This document shows positions 1 through 10,715 of a DNA stretch of 64,000 nt, in pieces. Origin of the DNA: Vicia villosa (taxonomy: Eukaryota > Streptophyta > Magnoliopsida > Fabales > Fabaceae); assembly GCF_029867415.1 (NCBI RefSeq), contig NC_081183.1:119092514-119156513 (forward strand), given 5' to 3'. The position numbers were made by a program, and so were the translations under genes. Each line of letters starts with the position of its first letter. Positions within the stretch are counted from its first letter, which is position 1. Below the pieces are notes generated by a model that had not been told where the DNA came from, made no database searches, and saw only the letters and a program-made list of their open reading frames with translations.

Positions 1-645
1 CATTGGTGAGGATAAATCAAAAGATAGTGCTCAAGGGGTATATATTTATGTATATAAAGAAAAAAAAAAAACCAAAAAAAAAAAAAGAAAGAAAGAAAAG
101 AATTTTGTGACCCTTGAGCAAGTAATGAATAATGTGGTGAACTTGGTTGTTTAGGCTGTGATAATTGAATTTGAATGCTCTCTTAGGTTTTGACACTTTC
201 GTTTCAATGGCCGTGAGATATGACACTTCCTTGTTAACCAAGCCAAGCTACAACCCGAAAGTCCTTAGTGATTCATGCTTATACATTTTTTTTATATGTC
301 TTATGCTTAGATGAGTTTATAATTAATTCGGTATGTTTGCGTCATTGTCTGGTGAGTGTTAGGATCCTCCATTTTTGTTCTCTCAGAGAAATACGTAGGT
401 GTGATTCATTCTTGAACTTCTTTTGCTTTGTGGAATTTCTGACATAGAATTTGTATATAGGATTAGCATTGTTATCATGGTACTTTGATGAAAACTGGTA
501 AGGATTGATCTTTGTGTACTTTTGGAATTTGAACCATTCAATTGTTCTTGTTTCTACCTTGTTGTTTCATTTGTGATATTTTGTGTTCCCGGTAATTTAT
601 CATTGTTTTGTTTGAGGACAAACAAGAGTTTAAGTTGGGGAGAGT
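1..645 (+). other. Non-coding 3' internal region and polypurine tract of L0
   Basis: No ORF with recognisable similarity lies on either strand; the A/G-rich tract at 58-101 is simple sequence. The stretch ends in a polypurine tract (about 634-645, core GTTGGGGAGAG) immediately before the TG of the LTR. Such a tract primes plus-strand DNA synthesis and fixes both the LTR start and the orientation of the element. Confidence 0.75.
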
Positions 646-1848
646 TGTTAGGTGCCAAATTGTGTTTATATTTAGTTTAATTAATGGCACCTTTCGACCG
701 TTTTTATCGGATATTCGTACAATTCCCTGAAGTTTTAGATAATTATTTATAGTTTATAATATTAAGCTTTCATTTTATGTTAATATGTGTTTTAGTTATG
801 ATTTTGTAGGTTTTAGCCAATTTTGGGGAAGTTTGGAGCTTGTTTTGAGCTTTGCAAGAGAGTGCCTGGCAGAAGTTAGCGCGCGTCGCGCGGAGATGTG
901 GGCGCGTCGCGCCCTGGTCAAGATATTTTGGAGCTTCAAAGCAGAGAGTTGCGCGCGTCACGCGCATGGGCGGTTTAAATTTCTTAAGTGTTATGGCGCG
1001 AAGCGCGCTGGAGGGCGCGACGCGCCCTGGACAGAAAATGGTTTTACTATATAAAGAGTAATTCTGATTTTTGGAAGGGGACATTACATTCTTAAGAGCT
1101 CAAAAACCCTAATCACTGTAGCAAACTAAGAATTGAAGATTGGAAGCTTTGATCGTCGATTAATCGCCTTTGATGCTTGTTGATCTTCATCCTTTACTTC
1201 TTGAGCAAGCTACCATTCTCATGGATAGCTAAATCTCTTTTGTATCAAGATAAGATGTAATCTTCCTAGCCTTTTGTAGGTTTTTCTTGTGAATATATGT
1301 GTATGAACAAGTGATGATCAATATAGATGGTTTAGTTTGTTTATTAAAGCTTTTTCTTTGGTATAAGTGTTTGAGACATCAATATTTGTATCTAGATCTA
1401 ACTTTATCATCCATCAAACTATAAATTGCAGACATGGATTTAGCGTTTGATGTTTACTTAGTATCGGTTTTAAAACGTTATTTGTATTGTTTAAAGGATG
1501 GAGAAATCGTCGGTTAAACAATACGGTAAATCTAACTATATCATTGCGGACACGGATGATATAGGCGTCGATACGTAATTATGTTGATCGTTACCATGTT
1601 CATATACGTATATTTATAAGGAGACATACAAATTTAGGTCGATAAAATCAAATCTTGATACATTTTCTTTAACTTAGAACTTTCATTAATTTACTCTTTG
1701 CTACTAAAAGAATTGAATGATCTTTTGCAAACCTAAAACTAAAGTAACATTAACTCAAGACAAAATAGGCTATAGAACGGCGGTGATATCGCAATAATCC
1801 CTGTGGATACGATATAAACGAAAAGTACACCACAATACTCTTTCAACA
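646..1848 (+). repeat. 3' LTR of L0 (1203 bp)
   Basis: It starts TGTTAGG and ends CAACA, with TG...CA termini. The first 47 bp form a hairpin: AGGTGCCA at 650-657 pairs with TGGCACCT at 685-692. A GC-rich cluster of short palindromic repeats (GCGCGTCGCGC-like) occupies about 880-1031, followed 17 bp later by a TATA box. The other LTR of L0 is outside the window, so no age can be read. Confidence 0.8.
1048..1055 (+). promoter_or_regulatory. TATA box of the L0 LTR promoter
   Basis: TATATAAA lies between the GC-rich palindrome cluster and the pyrimidine-rich downstream part of the LTR, where the U3/R boundary of a retrotransposon is expected. The transcription start would be near 1080. The call rests on sequence match and position only. 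Confidence 0.6.
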
Positions 1849-3113
1849 GGTATGGTACGCATATGTTGTCCGAAGAAGCTGATGACTGGTGGATGGCAAC
1901 TATAGCTGAACTGGATATTGATGGTGTAGCCATTTCTTGGGTTGTGTTCAAAAGCTAGTTTTTGAGGAGGTACTTCCCTGAAGACGTTCGAGGCAGAAAA
2001 GAAATTGAATTTTTGGAGCTGACTCAAGGTAATATGACGGTGCCAGAGTATGCTTTGAAGTTTGTTGAGTTGGCGAAGTACTACGTTCACTACAACAATG
2101 ATGAAGCTAATGAGTTCTCAAAGTGTATCAAATTTGAGAATGGTCTTCGTGATGAGATTAAGCAAGGTATCAGGTATCAGAGGATCTGGCGATTTGTTGA
2201 TTTGGTGGACTGTAGCAGGATCTTCGAAGAGGATAACATTAAGATGAAGTCATCTCACTCCCACGAGTTGGTTGACAAGAAAGGTAAGAAGCCTATGGAT
2301 AGAGGTGAGCCATATGGTAGAGGAAATCCTAAAGCTGGTGATTGGAAGAAGTCTAGTGGGGGAGACTCAAGTGCTTTTGTCAGGTGCTAAAACTGTGGCG
2401 AAATGGGACATTGTAAGAATGACTGTAAGCTTGATCAGAAGAAGTGTTTCAAGTGTGATAAAGTGGGCCATGTTGCTGCTGATTGTAAGAAGAGGGTTGT
2501 GACTTGCTACAACTGTGGTGAAGAAGGTCACATTAGCCCACAATGTCTTAAACCAAAGAAGAATCAGTCTGGTGGGAAGGTCTTTGCCTTGTCTGGGTCG
2601 GAGAATACTCCGGAGGATCGATTGATTAAAGGTACGTGTTTTATCCATGGCACACCTTTAATTGCCATTATTGATACTGGAGCAACACATTCATTTATTT
2701 CATTGGATTGTGCTAAAAGATTGGGATTAGAAATATCTAATATTAATGGAAGTATGGTTATTGATACTCCTGCGTCGGGTTCAGTAACTACTTCTTCTGC
2801 TTGTTTGAATTGTCCGGTTGACATTTTTGGTAGGAAGTTTGGGATGGACTTAGTGTGCCTTCCGCTCGAACAACTTGATGTTATTCTGGGGATGAACTGG
2901 TTGGAATTCAACCGGGTTCACATTAATTGCTTTACAAAGACGGTTATCTTTCCTGGAGAGAGCAGTGTCGAGGAATTGGCGATGACTACTAAGAAGGTAA
3001 ATGAAGCGGTTAAAGATGGGGCTGCAATGTTCATATTATTTTCATCCCTAGAGGTGAAAGGGAAAGCGGTGGGTAATGAATTATCGGTAGTACGAGATTT
3101 CCCAAAGTTTTTC
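1849..3113 (+). pseudogene. gag: Element A gag and protease (broken)
   Basis: One frame carries the C-terminal half of a chromovirus gag and then an aspartic protease. Gag would form the virus-like particle and the CCHC knuckles bind the element RNA. Visible features: a gag core with motif EEADDWW (about 1875-1895), a basic linker, three clustered zinc knuckles (about 2388-2560, including CYNCGEEGH), then the protease active site DTGATHS at about 2672-2692. In-frame stops are TAG at 1956 and TAA at 2388; the latter replaces one residue inside the first knuckle. Near 3113 a one-base change shifts the frame ahead of RT. The N-terminal half of gag is separated by the L0 insertion. Apart from these lesions the frame is open, so decay is limited. 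Confidence 0.85.
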
Positions 3114-5056
3114 TCGAAGAGGTTAGAGAGTTGCCACCTGAGAGGGAAGTGGAGTTTGCGATCGAATTAATTCTTGGGACGAGTCCTGTATCGATGGCAC
3201 CTTAGCGCATGTCGGCATCCGAGTTGGCCGAATTAAAGAGTCAATTGGAAGAGTTGCTTGAGAAGGAATTCATTCATCCTAGTGTTTCTCCGTGGGGTGC
3301 GCCGGTGTTGTTAGTAAAGAAGAAAGAAGGTTCGATGAGACTCTGTGTGGATTATAGACAGCTGAACAAGGTTACTATCAAGAATCGATATCCACTACCA
3401 AGGATTGATGACTTGATGGATTAGCTGGTCGGAGCAAGCGTATTCAGTAAAATTGATTTGAGGTCTGGGTATCATCAGATTCGTGTGAAAGCAGACGATA
3501 TTCAGAAAACTGCATTCAGAACGAGGTATGGTCATTACGAGTATACCGTGATGCCATTTGGGGTTACTAATGCATCTGGTGTTTTCATGGAGTATATGAA
3601 TAGGATCTTTCATCCTTATCTCTATAAGTTTGTTGTAGTGTTTATAGATGATGTCTTGATATATTCTAAGAGTAAGGAAGAGCATGCGGATCATCTTAGA
3701 ATTGTGTTGGAATTGTTGAAAGAAAAGAAGCTTTATGCGAAGATGTCAAAGTGTGAATTCTGGTTGAGTGAAGTAAGTTTTCTAGGCCATGTGATTCTCG
3801 AGGAAGGACATAGAAGTGGTTTGAGCATCCATCCTGGCGCTACTAAAATGTATCAAGATTTGAGGAAAATGTTTTGGTGGCAAGGTATGAACAGGGACAT
3901 AGCAGAATTTGTGTATTCTTGTTTGACTTGTCAAAAGTCAAAGATTGAACATCAAAAACTGTCTGGTTTGATGCAACCGTTATCTATTCCCGAGTGGAAG
4001 CGGGATAGTATCTCTATGGATTTTGTTTCTGGTTTGCCGAGAACATCGGGTAATTGTGAGGCAATTTGGGTCATTGTGGATATATTGACAAAATGTGCTC
4101 ATTTTATTCCGATGAGGATGGATTATTCGATGGAGAGGCTTGCTAAGTTATACATTGAGAAGATTGTGTGCTTGCATGGTATTCCGTCGAGTATTGTTTC
4201 TGATAGAGATCCGAGGTTTACTTCGAGATTTTGGGAAGGTTTGCAAAGTGCATTGGGTATGAAGTTGCGTTTGAGTTCAGCGTATCATCCGCAAACTGAT
4301 GGCCAAACGGAGAGGACTATTCAGTCACTTGAATATCTTTTAAGGTCTTGTGTTTTGGAACAAGGAGGGAATTGGGATAGTTTCTTGCCTTTGATCGAGT
4401 TTACTTATAACAACAATTTTCATTCAAGTATTGGAATGGCACCTTTTGAGGCTCTTTATGGTAGGAGGTGTAGAACTCCTTTGTGTTGGTATGAGTCGGG
4501 AGAGAGTGCCGTGGTTGGACCCGAATTGATTCAAGAGACTACGGGTAAGATTAAGATGATTCAAGAGAAGATGAAGACTTCTCAAAGTCGCCAAAAAAGT
4601 TGTCATGATAAGAGAAGGAAGACTCTTAAATTTGAGAAGGACGATCATGTGTTTCTTTATGTTACGCCAATAACGGGAGTTGGTAGAGCGTTGAAGTCGC
4701 GTAAGTTGACACCACGTTTTATTGGTCCTTACCAAATTTCGGAAAGGGTGGGTGAAGTGGCTTATCGGATTGCGTTGCCACCGTCTCTTTCTAATCTCCA
4801 TGATGTGTTCCATGTGTCTCAATTGAGGAGATATATTGCGGATCCATCGCATGTTGTTCAGTTGGATGATGTTCAAGTAAGAGATAATTTGACGGTTGAT
4901 ACAACACCTATGCGAATTGAAGATCGTGAAGTGAAGAAGCTTCGTGGTAAGGAAATCGCTTTGGTGAAAGTGGTATGGGGCGGAGTCGCTGATGGCAACG
5001 TCACTTGGGAACTCGAGGATAAGATGAAGGAATCGTATCCGGAGTTATTCGTTTGA
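3114..5056 (+). pseudogene. pol: Element A reverse transcriptase-integrase-chromodomain, RNase H missing
   Basis: Stops at 3203 (TAG just before the RT fingers) and 3422 (TAG, likely from CAG) break the N-terminus; from 3458 to 5056 the frame is open for 532 codons. RT palm motifs are visible: LRSGYHQI and the catalytic FIDD (3641-3652). At about 3794-3799 the sequence jumps from the RT motif FLGHV straight into the integrase zinc finger (LEEGHRSG), so RT thumb, connection, RNase H and the start of integrase are deleted without loss of frame. Integrase follows with H-H-C-C finger (C-L-T-C), then D (SMDFVSG), D (VSDRDPRF) and E (GQTER), a GPY/F module (RFIGPYQI) and a C-terminal chromodomain ([17 protein letters not shown]). 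The protein could not synthesise complete cDNA because RNase H is absent. Confidence 0.85.
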
Positions 5057-5080
5057 GGTAATTTTCGAGGCCGAAAATCT

Positions 5081-5097
5081 TTTAAGTTGGGGAGAGT
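5081..5097 (+). other. Polypurine tract of element A
   Basis: An AAGTTGGGGAGAG tract lies directly before the TGTAACAG start of the 3' LTR, 25 bp after the end of the integrase frame. It marks the plus-strand primer and confirms the + orientation. Confidence 0.75.
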
Positions 5098-7779
5098 TGT
5101 AACAGCCCGTTTTTATAGTATTTATTTTATTATAATATTTTATACTCTTTGGTGTGTTAATTAATTATTTAACCGTCATGAGATATAATTATTAATTTAA
5201 TTAATTAAACTCGAGTGCATTTGTGTTTAATAGAGTTAATTAAGTTATTAAAGGGTTAGTTTAATTGGGCCTATTTATTGGAGTTATAAGCAATTAGGAG
5301 GTGTTATTCATTTTAGGCCCAATATAATAAATAAAGATAGTAAGAGAGGAAATGAGGAGGAGGAGGAGCATCATTTTCAATTTTCTGGTTTAAAGAATAG
5401 AAGTGGAAGAGAGGAACAAGAGGAGAAAAGCTAGGGTTTTGGAGGAGAAATCAAGAGGTAAGGGGGAGAATCCCTAATCATTGTGGGCTAGTATAATGGG
5501 GTAATTGGTAGATTAACATATTTATATTTGTTCATAGTTAAATTTTATGAAATATGTGTTTTAAATTCTGTTTAGCATATTAGAACCTGTAGAGAAATTG
5601 GAATTTTAAAACTAAAGCTTAATGCCGGAAAACGAATACTCTGTGTTCATGAAAATTTCTTTTAAGAATGAAAATGTGAAGGATTATGAATGATGACACC
5701 GAATGATGTCATTGCCTAGTATTGAATGACGGATGGTGGTTCGCTACAGGACGATGCTGGTGTTGTGCTACGTTGAGAAAACGTACTCCGTCCATATTGT
5801 GTTAATTAGCTGATGATATTTAATATTTATTAAATTCCAAAACGTGAACCAATGTACCCACTTGATAGAATTGCTGCTATTGCTATTCATTGGCAAGAAA
5901 GAAAACTACAAGTGCTTGGTGTTCACACTAGAAACGTGTTTAGTCTATATCCTTTAACTTAATTGCTACTGTTGATTGGCTAGTAGGTAGATAAAATGCT
6001 GACCATATTATACTTATTTAATATAGAAAATGCTACTGTGCTAATCATGGAACCAAATGGAAACATGAGACACCAACATGTTTTATTGATAGAAAAGGCT
6101 ATTGTTACTAGCCATTGATCCATTAAAAACGTGAACACGTCACATTTATTAATGGAAGTGCTACTGCTAACATTTTAGTCAAATAAAAATGCAAAATCAC
6201 ATCACACTCTATTGATGAAAATATATGATAGGAATATATATACATAGGCTAATTGGTAGATGGCATAGTTTGATAAAACTGGTTTTTATGTTTAAAATAG
6301 TATGTTTCTAATAGAAGTAATATATGAATGTGTTCCTATTATGGTTAAAAAAAATTGAATTTCATGAATAGTTAAATGGAAAGAAAAAAAAATAAATCCT
6401 AATGACTTGTTGGTTTAATATGAAAGTGAGTAAATCATATAAAATTGATAAATTGTGGGTTAGCATGTGATAGTATTAAATTACTAGTGTTAATTAAAAT
6501 GGTGAATTGAAATTGTGTGTTGGCTATTATATGTGAATAATGCTTATGTGATGAGAATGTTGTGTACAATATTGTGGATGATTCATAGGGATGAATTATT
6601 GTGATATTCTAAATATTAAGATGATAGAGATGATCTTAATTGCATATGTTTGTTGACATTGTACATACATTCATATCATGGTGTGCCTTGAAACAAAGGT
6701 GGTTTGCTTTGAAATAAAAGCGAGGCTTAGATTCTAGAGTGAATCGGAAGCGGTAAACTATATGTTTATATTTTGGTGGGCTTTGGTCTTGTCCGGAACG
6801 GAAGCGTGGCCTAGATTCTAGATATTGAATCGGGAGGCGGTGAAACTTTGGGTTCACAATTCGGTACCACATGCATAGCGTCACATATCTTACATGGAGT
6901 CACATTAAAATTATGCGATAATTGAATATGTGAAGTTGATGTAGTTGTGATATGTGTATGAGTTTGATAATTGAAACGAGTGAGGTTTGAATACATATTT
7001 GATTAAATGTGTGAATATGTGATAATTATGGTTGTGTACGTAATTGGGAATATAATAGTAGAATTGAAATATTATGTTCTTTAAGCTTGTTGTATACTTG
7101 ATAACATGTGAAATATGGGTTGATTACTATTATCTACATGGTTATACATAGTGTGATTAATTACTTGAAGTGTTGATTTAACCATTGTATTCCGTTATAC
7201 TTTCTTCATAATGGTTCGTATTCTCACCCTTCTGTTTTAATGTTGCCCTCGTTGGCGACATGCAGGTTCTGGAGTTTAGTAGTTCGTGCGGGACTTAGCC
7301 GGAGGTTCTTCCTTGGTTATTGGAGACTAGGTAGTGAGTCGATGCTCTGGTCATGTAACACTGTGTAGACTAGATGTATTGAACTCTTGTTATATTGCTC
7401 ATGTATTATGCTATGACTTGTGGACTTATTTGTTGGTTACTTGTCATTTTGAGAGGCTTATAAGCCAAACCTTTTGATTATGTCTTATGTTGAATTGAGA
7501 CTATTAGTCGATGTATGATCATGGTATGGGACATGAATCATTATGAATCACATGAGTATCATATTTTCTGCTGTGAATGCATATCCAGGTTAAATTATGA
7601 GTTTATATTAAGTGTTATTAAAATGACCAGGTGTATTGTGTTTTATAGATAAATGCTGTCAGTTTTTAAAGGTTTTTAGTTTTTTTTTAAAACATCGATG
7701 TGACCCCCTTTGGAATTATATGCATGCTTATTCTCTGATTATATGTTTATTTAATTTGGGGTATAAAAGGGGTGTTACA
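5098..7779 (+). repeat. 3' LTR of element A (2682 bp)
   Basis: It begins TGTAACAGCCC and ends GGGGTGTTACA, so the usual TG...CA is extended into an ~11-bp imperfect terminal inverted repeat, as also in elements B and C. No gene lies inside; the body is AT-rich. It contains a degenerate repeat region (about 5860-6215) and a two-copy repeat at about 6671-6850. The 5' LTR is outside the window. Confidence 0.85.
5860..6215 (+). repeat. Degenerate ~75-90 bp repeats in the element A LTR
   Basis: About five diverged copies share a core resembling TTGATAGAAATGCTACTGTT followed by an A-rich spacer with an AACGTG string. The copies are too diverged for exact borders. They lie in the LTR and are not coding. 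Confidence 0.45.
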
Positions 7780-7889
7780 ATAAGAGTCTGAATTATCTCT
7801 TTGATCAGAAGGAGCTTAATATGAGGCAGAGGAGGTGGCTAGAGTTCCTTAAAGATTATGATTTTGGTTTGAATTACCATCCTGGTAAG
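7780..7889 (+). pseudogene. Element B RNase H fragment
   Basis: The translated frame reads [20 protein letters not shown] and on through NYHPGK, the conserved C-terminal part of a chromovirus RNase H. It is cut on the left by A and on the right by E; the next codons (ANVVADALS) resume at 17465 after the duplicated GTAAG. There is no lesion within the fragment itself. Confidence 0.85.
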
Positions 7890-8087
7890 TGTTGAAGCGG
7901 TAAAGCGGCAAGCAACAAAAGTTTTGGAAATATTTATCCGGGAATTTATCGTGTCCACAGAGATTAGTGATATCAAACTGCCATTCAACAGTTTCCGCAG
8001 TTATGAGTTTAGATTAAATGGGTTTTAAGTAAAAATGGAAAATATAACATATGAACATAAAATAAATACATTCTTGATAGAGAATAA

Positions 8088-10715
8088 TGTAACACCCCAA
8101 TTCTACCCAAAGCATTTAGGCAAGAAAATATCAGAGTATTTAAAATTTCATACAACACAATTAGGATGTTACACTAAGTAACCAAACAAACACCTAGAAA
8201 ATAAACGGACATCAACGATGCCAAAAGCATACACACCTGCCAATAAAATGATACATAACACACGGAAGATATGAACATATATATATACATATATCTCTCA
8301 CTCTCAAAGAGGAGTTTTCTAAAATAAAGTGTTTACAATACACAATGGAACGTCATCACATATACATATTCAAAAGAGTCATATACAAATAAATAACAAC
8401 AGACTCCCGACTCCCCGGTGTTACGTATCAGAGCGACCGACAAGACCAATTGGAGAACTACCTCTTCCAAAAGACTCCCAAAGCGGCTAATCTGCAGGAT
8501 GCCACTCAAGCATCAAATCAGCAGAAGGGTGAGAATATAATTCATAATGAAAGCATGACAATTATAGTAATGCCAACAAGTATCATCAAGAATCATACAA
8601 CAAAGTAATCCACTCATTCAACCACAATCAATATATAAGTAATGTGACACATGAATGATAACATAAATATAAAGACAGACAATGATGAATGAGACTCAAC
8701 TATGCATATGCATGTGGTACCAAATCCGGAGTAAAACTCCCTTGTCATTATGACAAATACACCTTTGCCGAGCATTATGCTGGGACTTCTTTCCCTAAGG
8801 AAAATACACCTTTGTCGAGCATCAAGCTACGACTAAACGTCATCGAGCATTTAGCCCCCACTGATGACCTCTTGCCACTAGGGCAAATACACCTTTTTAC
8901 CGAGCATTAAGCCCCCACTGGTAATAATTGCCAATACAGGCCACCTGCTAATAGCATTCCGCCATTAACGTAATGAAATGTTATGCTGTGCAAATATATG
9001 ACTCTATTACACGACAACAACATCATCAACAATATAACACGGTCACATACCCACGTTACACCGTTTATATTCTATCCAAAAGGATACATCACCAATTAAT
9101 AACATCGTTATCAATTACATCACACCATAATTACCACACAGGCATTAATAAGCACACAGCACACATTCACCGTTCAAACATACTGGCCACATCGGCATAG
9201 ATGAACGTATAACACACTTATACACATCAAATTAATATTGGCCATCGGCCCACAACTTCATCAATACATCATCAACAAGTTGTAATAACAACAATTCAAC
9301 AATGATAATACATCATTCTCATAACAACATTTACTTGCCATAAGGCCACACATCATGTTAATAACAAACAACCAAACATCGTCTCACATCAAGAACGAAC
9401 ATTCATTAATACATAACACATCATCATGATTTATCATGCACTAGTTCACAAAGCCATTTATGAAAATCAACCAACCACTACTACATCCTACATCATTAAC
9501 AATTATGTGATTTCATCAACAACACCTCATAACCAATTAATAACAAGCTAACCAAGCCTATACTATCATATAGAACATCCAACTAGCTTCCTAACACTTC
9601 GAACGGCGTACGAAACGGAGCTAAGGATCAAAAGTTACAAGGTTTCAAAGTTTGGAAAGTTGAACATACTACACAATTCATCACTTGATCCTAATAAAAA
9701 TAATAGGAGACTACATCCTATGAATCATTTAATTAGATAATAGTATAGTTCATTGCGTTAGCTTTCCAACGCTTCGAACGGCGACAAAATCGGAGTTACG
9801 GTTCAGGAGTTACGAAGTTTTGGAAAAACAGAAAATGCTGTTGGCCGCTCAGCGGGCTCAGCGGGCCGCTAAGCGGAAATTCCAGAAACGGGCCAACGAA
9901 AACTCCGCTCAGCGGGCCTGAGGCCGCTTAGCGGACCTGAGAAAAACCAGAAAAAACCCAGCACGAACAGAACTGTCTCAAGCCCCTTATACCCACCAAA
10001 ACCACTCCAAATCATCATTATAACACCAATACAACACATACATACCATATAAACAACATAACATCAAGCTTTTCATGGTTGATTCATCAATCTATCTCAA
10101 AACCTAACATTTTATCCAAACTCAATCAAGCCATAGGAATGGAAAAGAAAGCATGATCAATCACCATAACACAACAAGGATATCATTTAATCATCATACA
10201 ATCATTCTCAAACAAACTTAAATCAAACAAAGATCACACAAGAAAATTGTGGAAATTGAAACAAGAAGAACAAGAACAAGAACAAGACTATAAGAATCAT
10301 ACATTCAAGATAAATTAGATTCACCCCCTTACCTTGCTATAGCAACGATCGGAACTCGAATCGGTCGAGAATCCACCAATCTCCACTTTTTCCTCTTTTC
10401 CTCTTCTTCTTCTTCTCTTCTCTTTCTTTCTCTTCTTTCTTTCCTTTTTCTTTCCTATCTTTTTCCTTTATAAAGAAAATATCTTCCTCGCGGAAATGAC
10501 CAAAATGCCCCTACGCTCAAATATCGTTCAAACGCCCCAAAACGCGGAATATTACCTTAATAATATTTCCGGTACCAAAAATATGAAAACCTTCAATTAA
10601 ATATTAGTCCGCCATCCCGAACTAATACCGACTGAAACGACTCCAAAAACGGTAAAATTCCAATAAACGTCACAAACGTCCAAATCAAGTATATACTTAT
10701 TTTCCGGGCGTTACA
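8088..10715 (-). repeat. Left (3') LTR of element C, 2628 bp
   Basis: On the + strand it reads TGTAACACCCC...GGGCGTTACA. It contains four copies of a CAAATACACCTTTGCCGAGC-type repeat (about 8751-8915), the conserved LTR block at 9761-9817 with a weaker copy at 9585-9640, a palindrome cluster built on CCGCTCAGCGG/CCGCTAAGCGG (about 9845-9944), a pyrimidine-rich stretch (10386-10466) and a minus-strand TATA (TTTATAAA, 10468-10475). Confidence 0.9.
10468..10475 (-). promoter_or_regulatory. TATA box of the element C LTR (also at 16119-16126)
   Basis: TTTATAAA reads the same on both strands. In the minus orientation it precedes a purine-rich leader. The same position is kept in the second LTR. 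It is the likely core promoter of C. Confidence 0.5.

Larger units (their letters stand above)
1..1848 (+). mobile_element. L0: 3' end of a Ty3/gypsy-like LTR retrotransposon (left part outside window)
   Basis: The window opens in the 3' untranslated part of an LTR retrotransposon (1-645), reaches a purine tract and then one complete LTR (646-1848). Directly after the LTR, the gag frame of element A resumes in mid-codon context (residues Y-G-T-H-M at 1851-1865), so L0 is inserted in A's gag. The expected 5-bp target duplication on this side is GGTAT (1849-1853); its partner lies outside the window. No coding part is visible, so the lineage is uncertain. The LTR end with a CCCTGTGGATACGATA-type string is familiar from Athila/Tat-like elements, which is an inference only. 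Confidence 0.8.
1849..7779 (+). mobile_element. A: Tekay/Del-like chromovirus, interrupted by L0, RNase H deleted
   Basis: This is a Ty3/gypsy chromovirus with order gag, protease, RT, integrase, chromodomain, PPT and 3' LTR. Its 5' LTR and first half of gag are left of L0, outside the window. The 3' LTR ends at 7779 and is followed by ATAAG, the expected target duplication, after which another chromovirus (B) continues exactly inside its RNase H (H-K-S-L-N-Y), so A is inserted in B. Coding is inactive: at least four in-frame stops, one frameshift and an internal deletion. Confidence 0.85.

Noticed and set aside
770..1084. Overlapping ORFs on both strands in the L0 LTR
   Set aside because: They arise from the GC-rich palindrome cluster, which lacks stops; both strands are open and no protein family is recognisable.
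5098..7889. Reading the LTR at 5098-7779 as the 5' LTR of element B
   Set aside because: No PBS follows it; the next bases are the middle of an RNase H frame preceded by an ATAAG target site, so it is A's 3' LTR inserted in B.
8689..9200. Short ORFs repeated exactly at 14339-14850
   Set aside because: They are identical because they lie in the two LTRs of C; they include the CAAATACACC repeats and have no conserved protein pattern.
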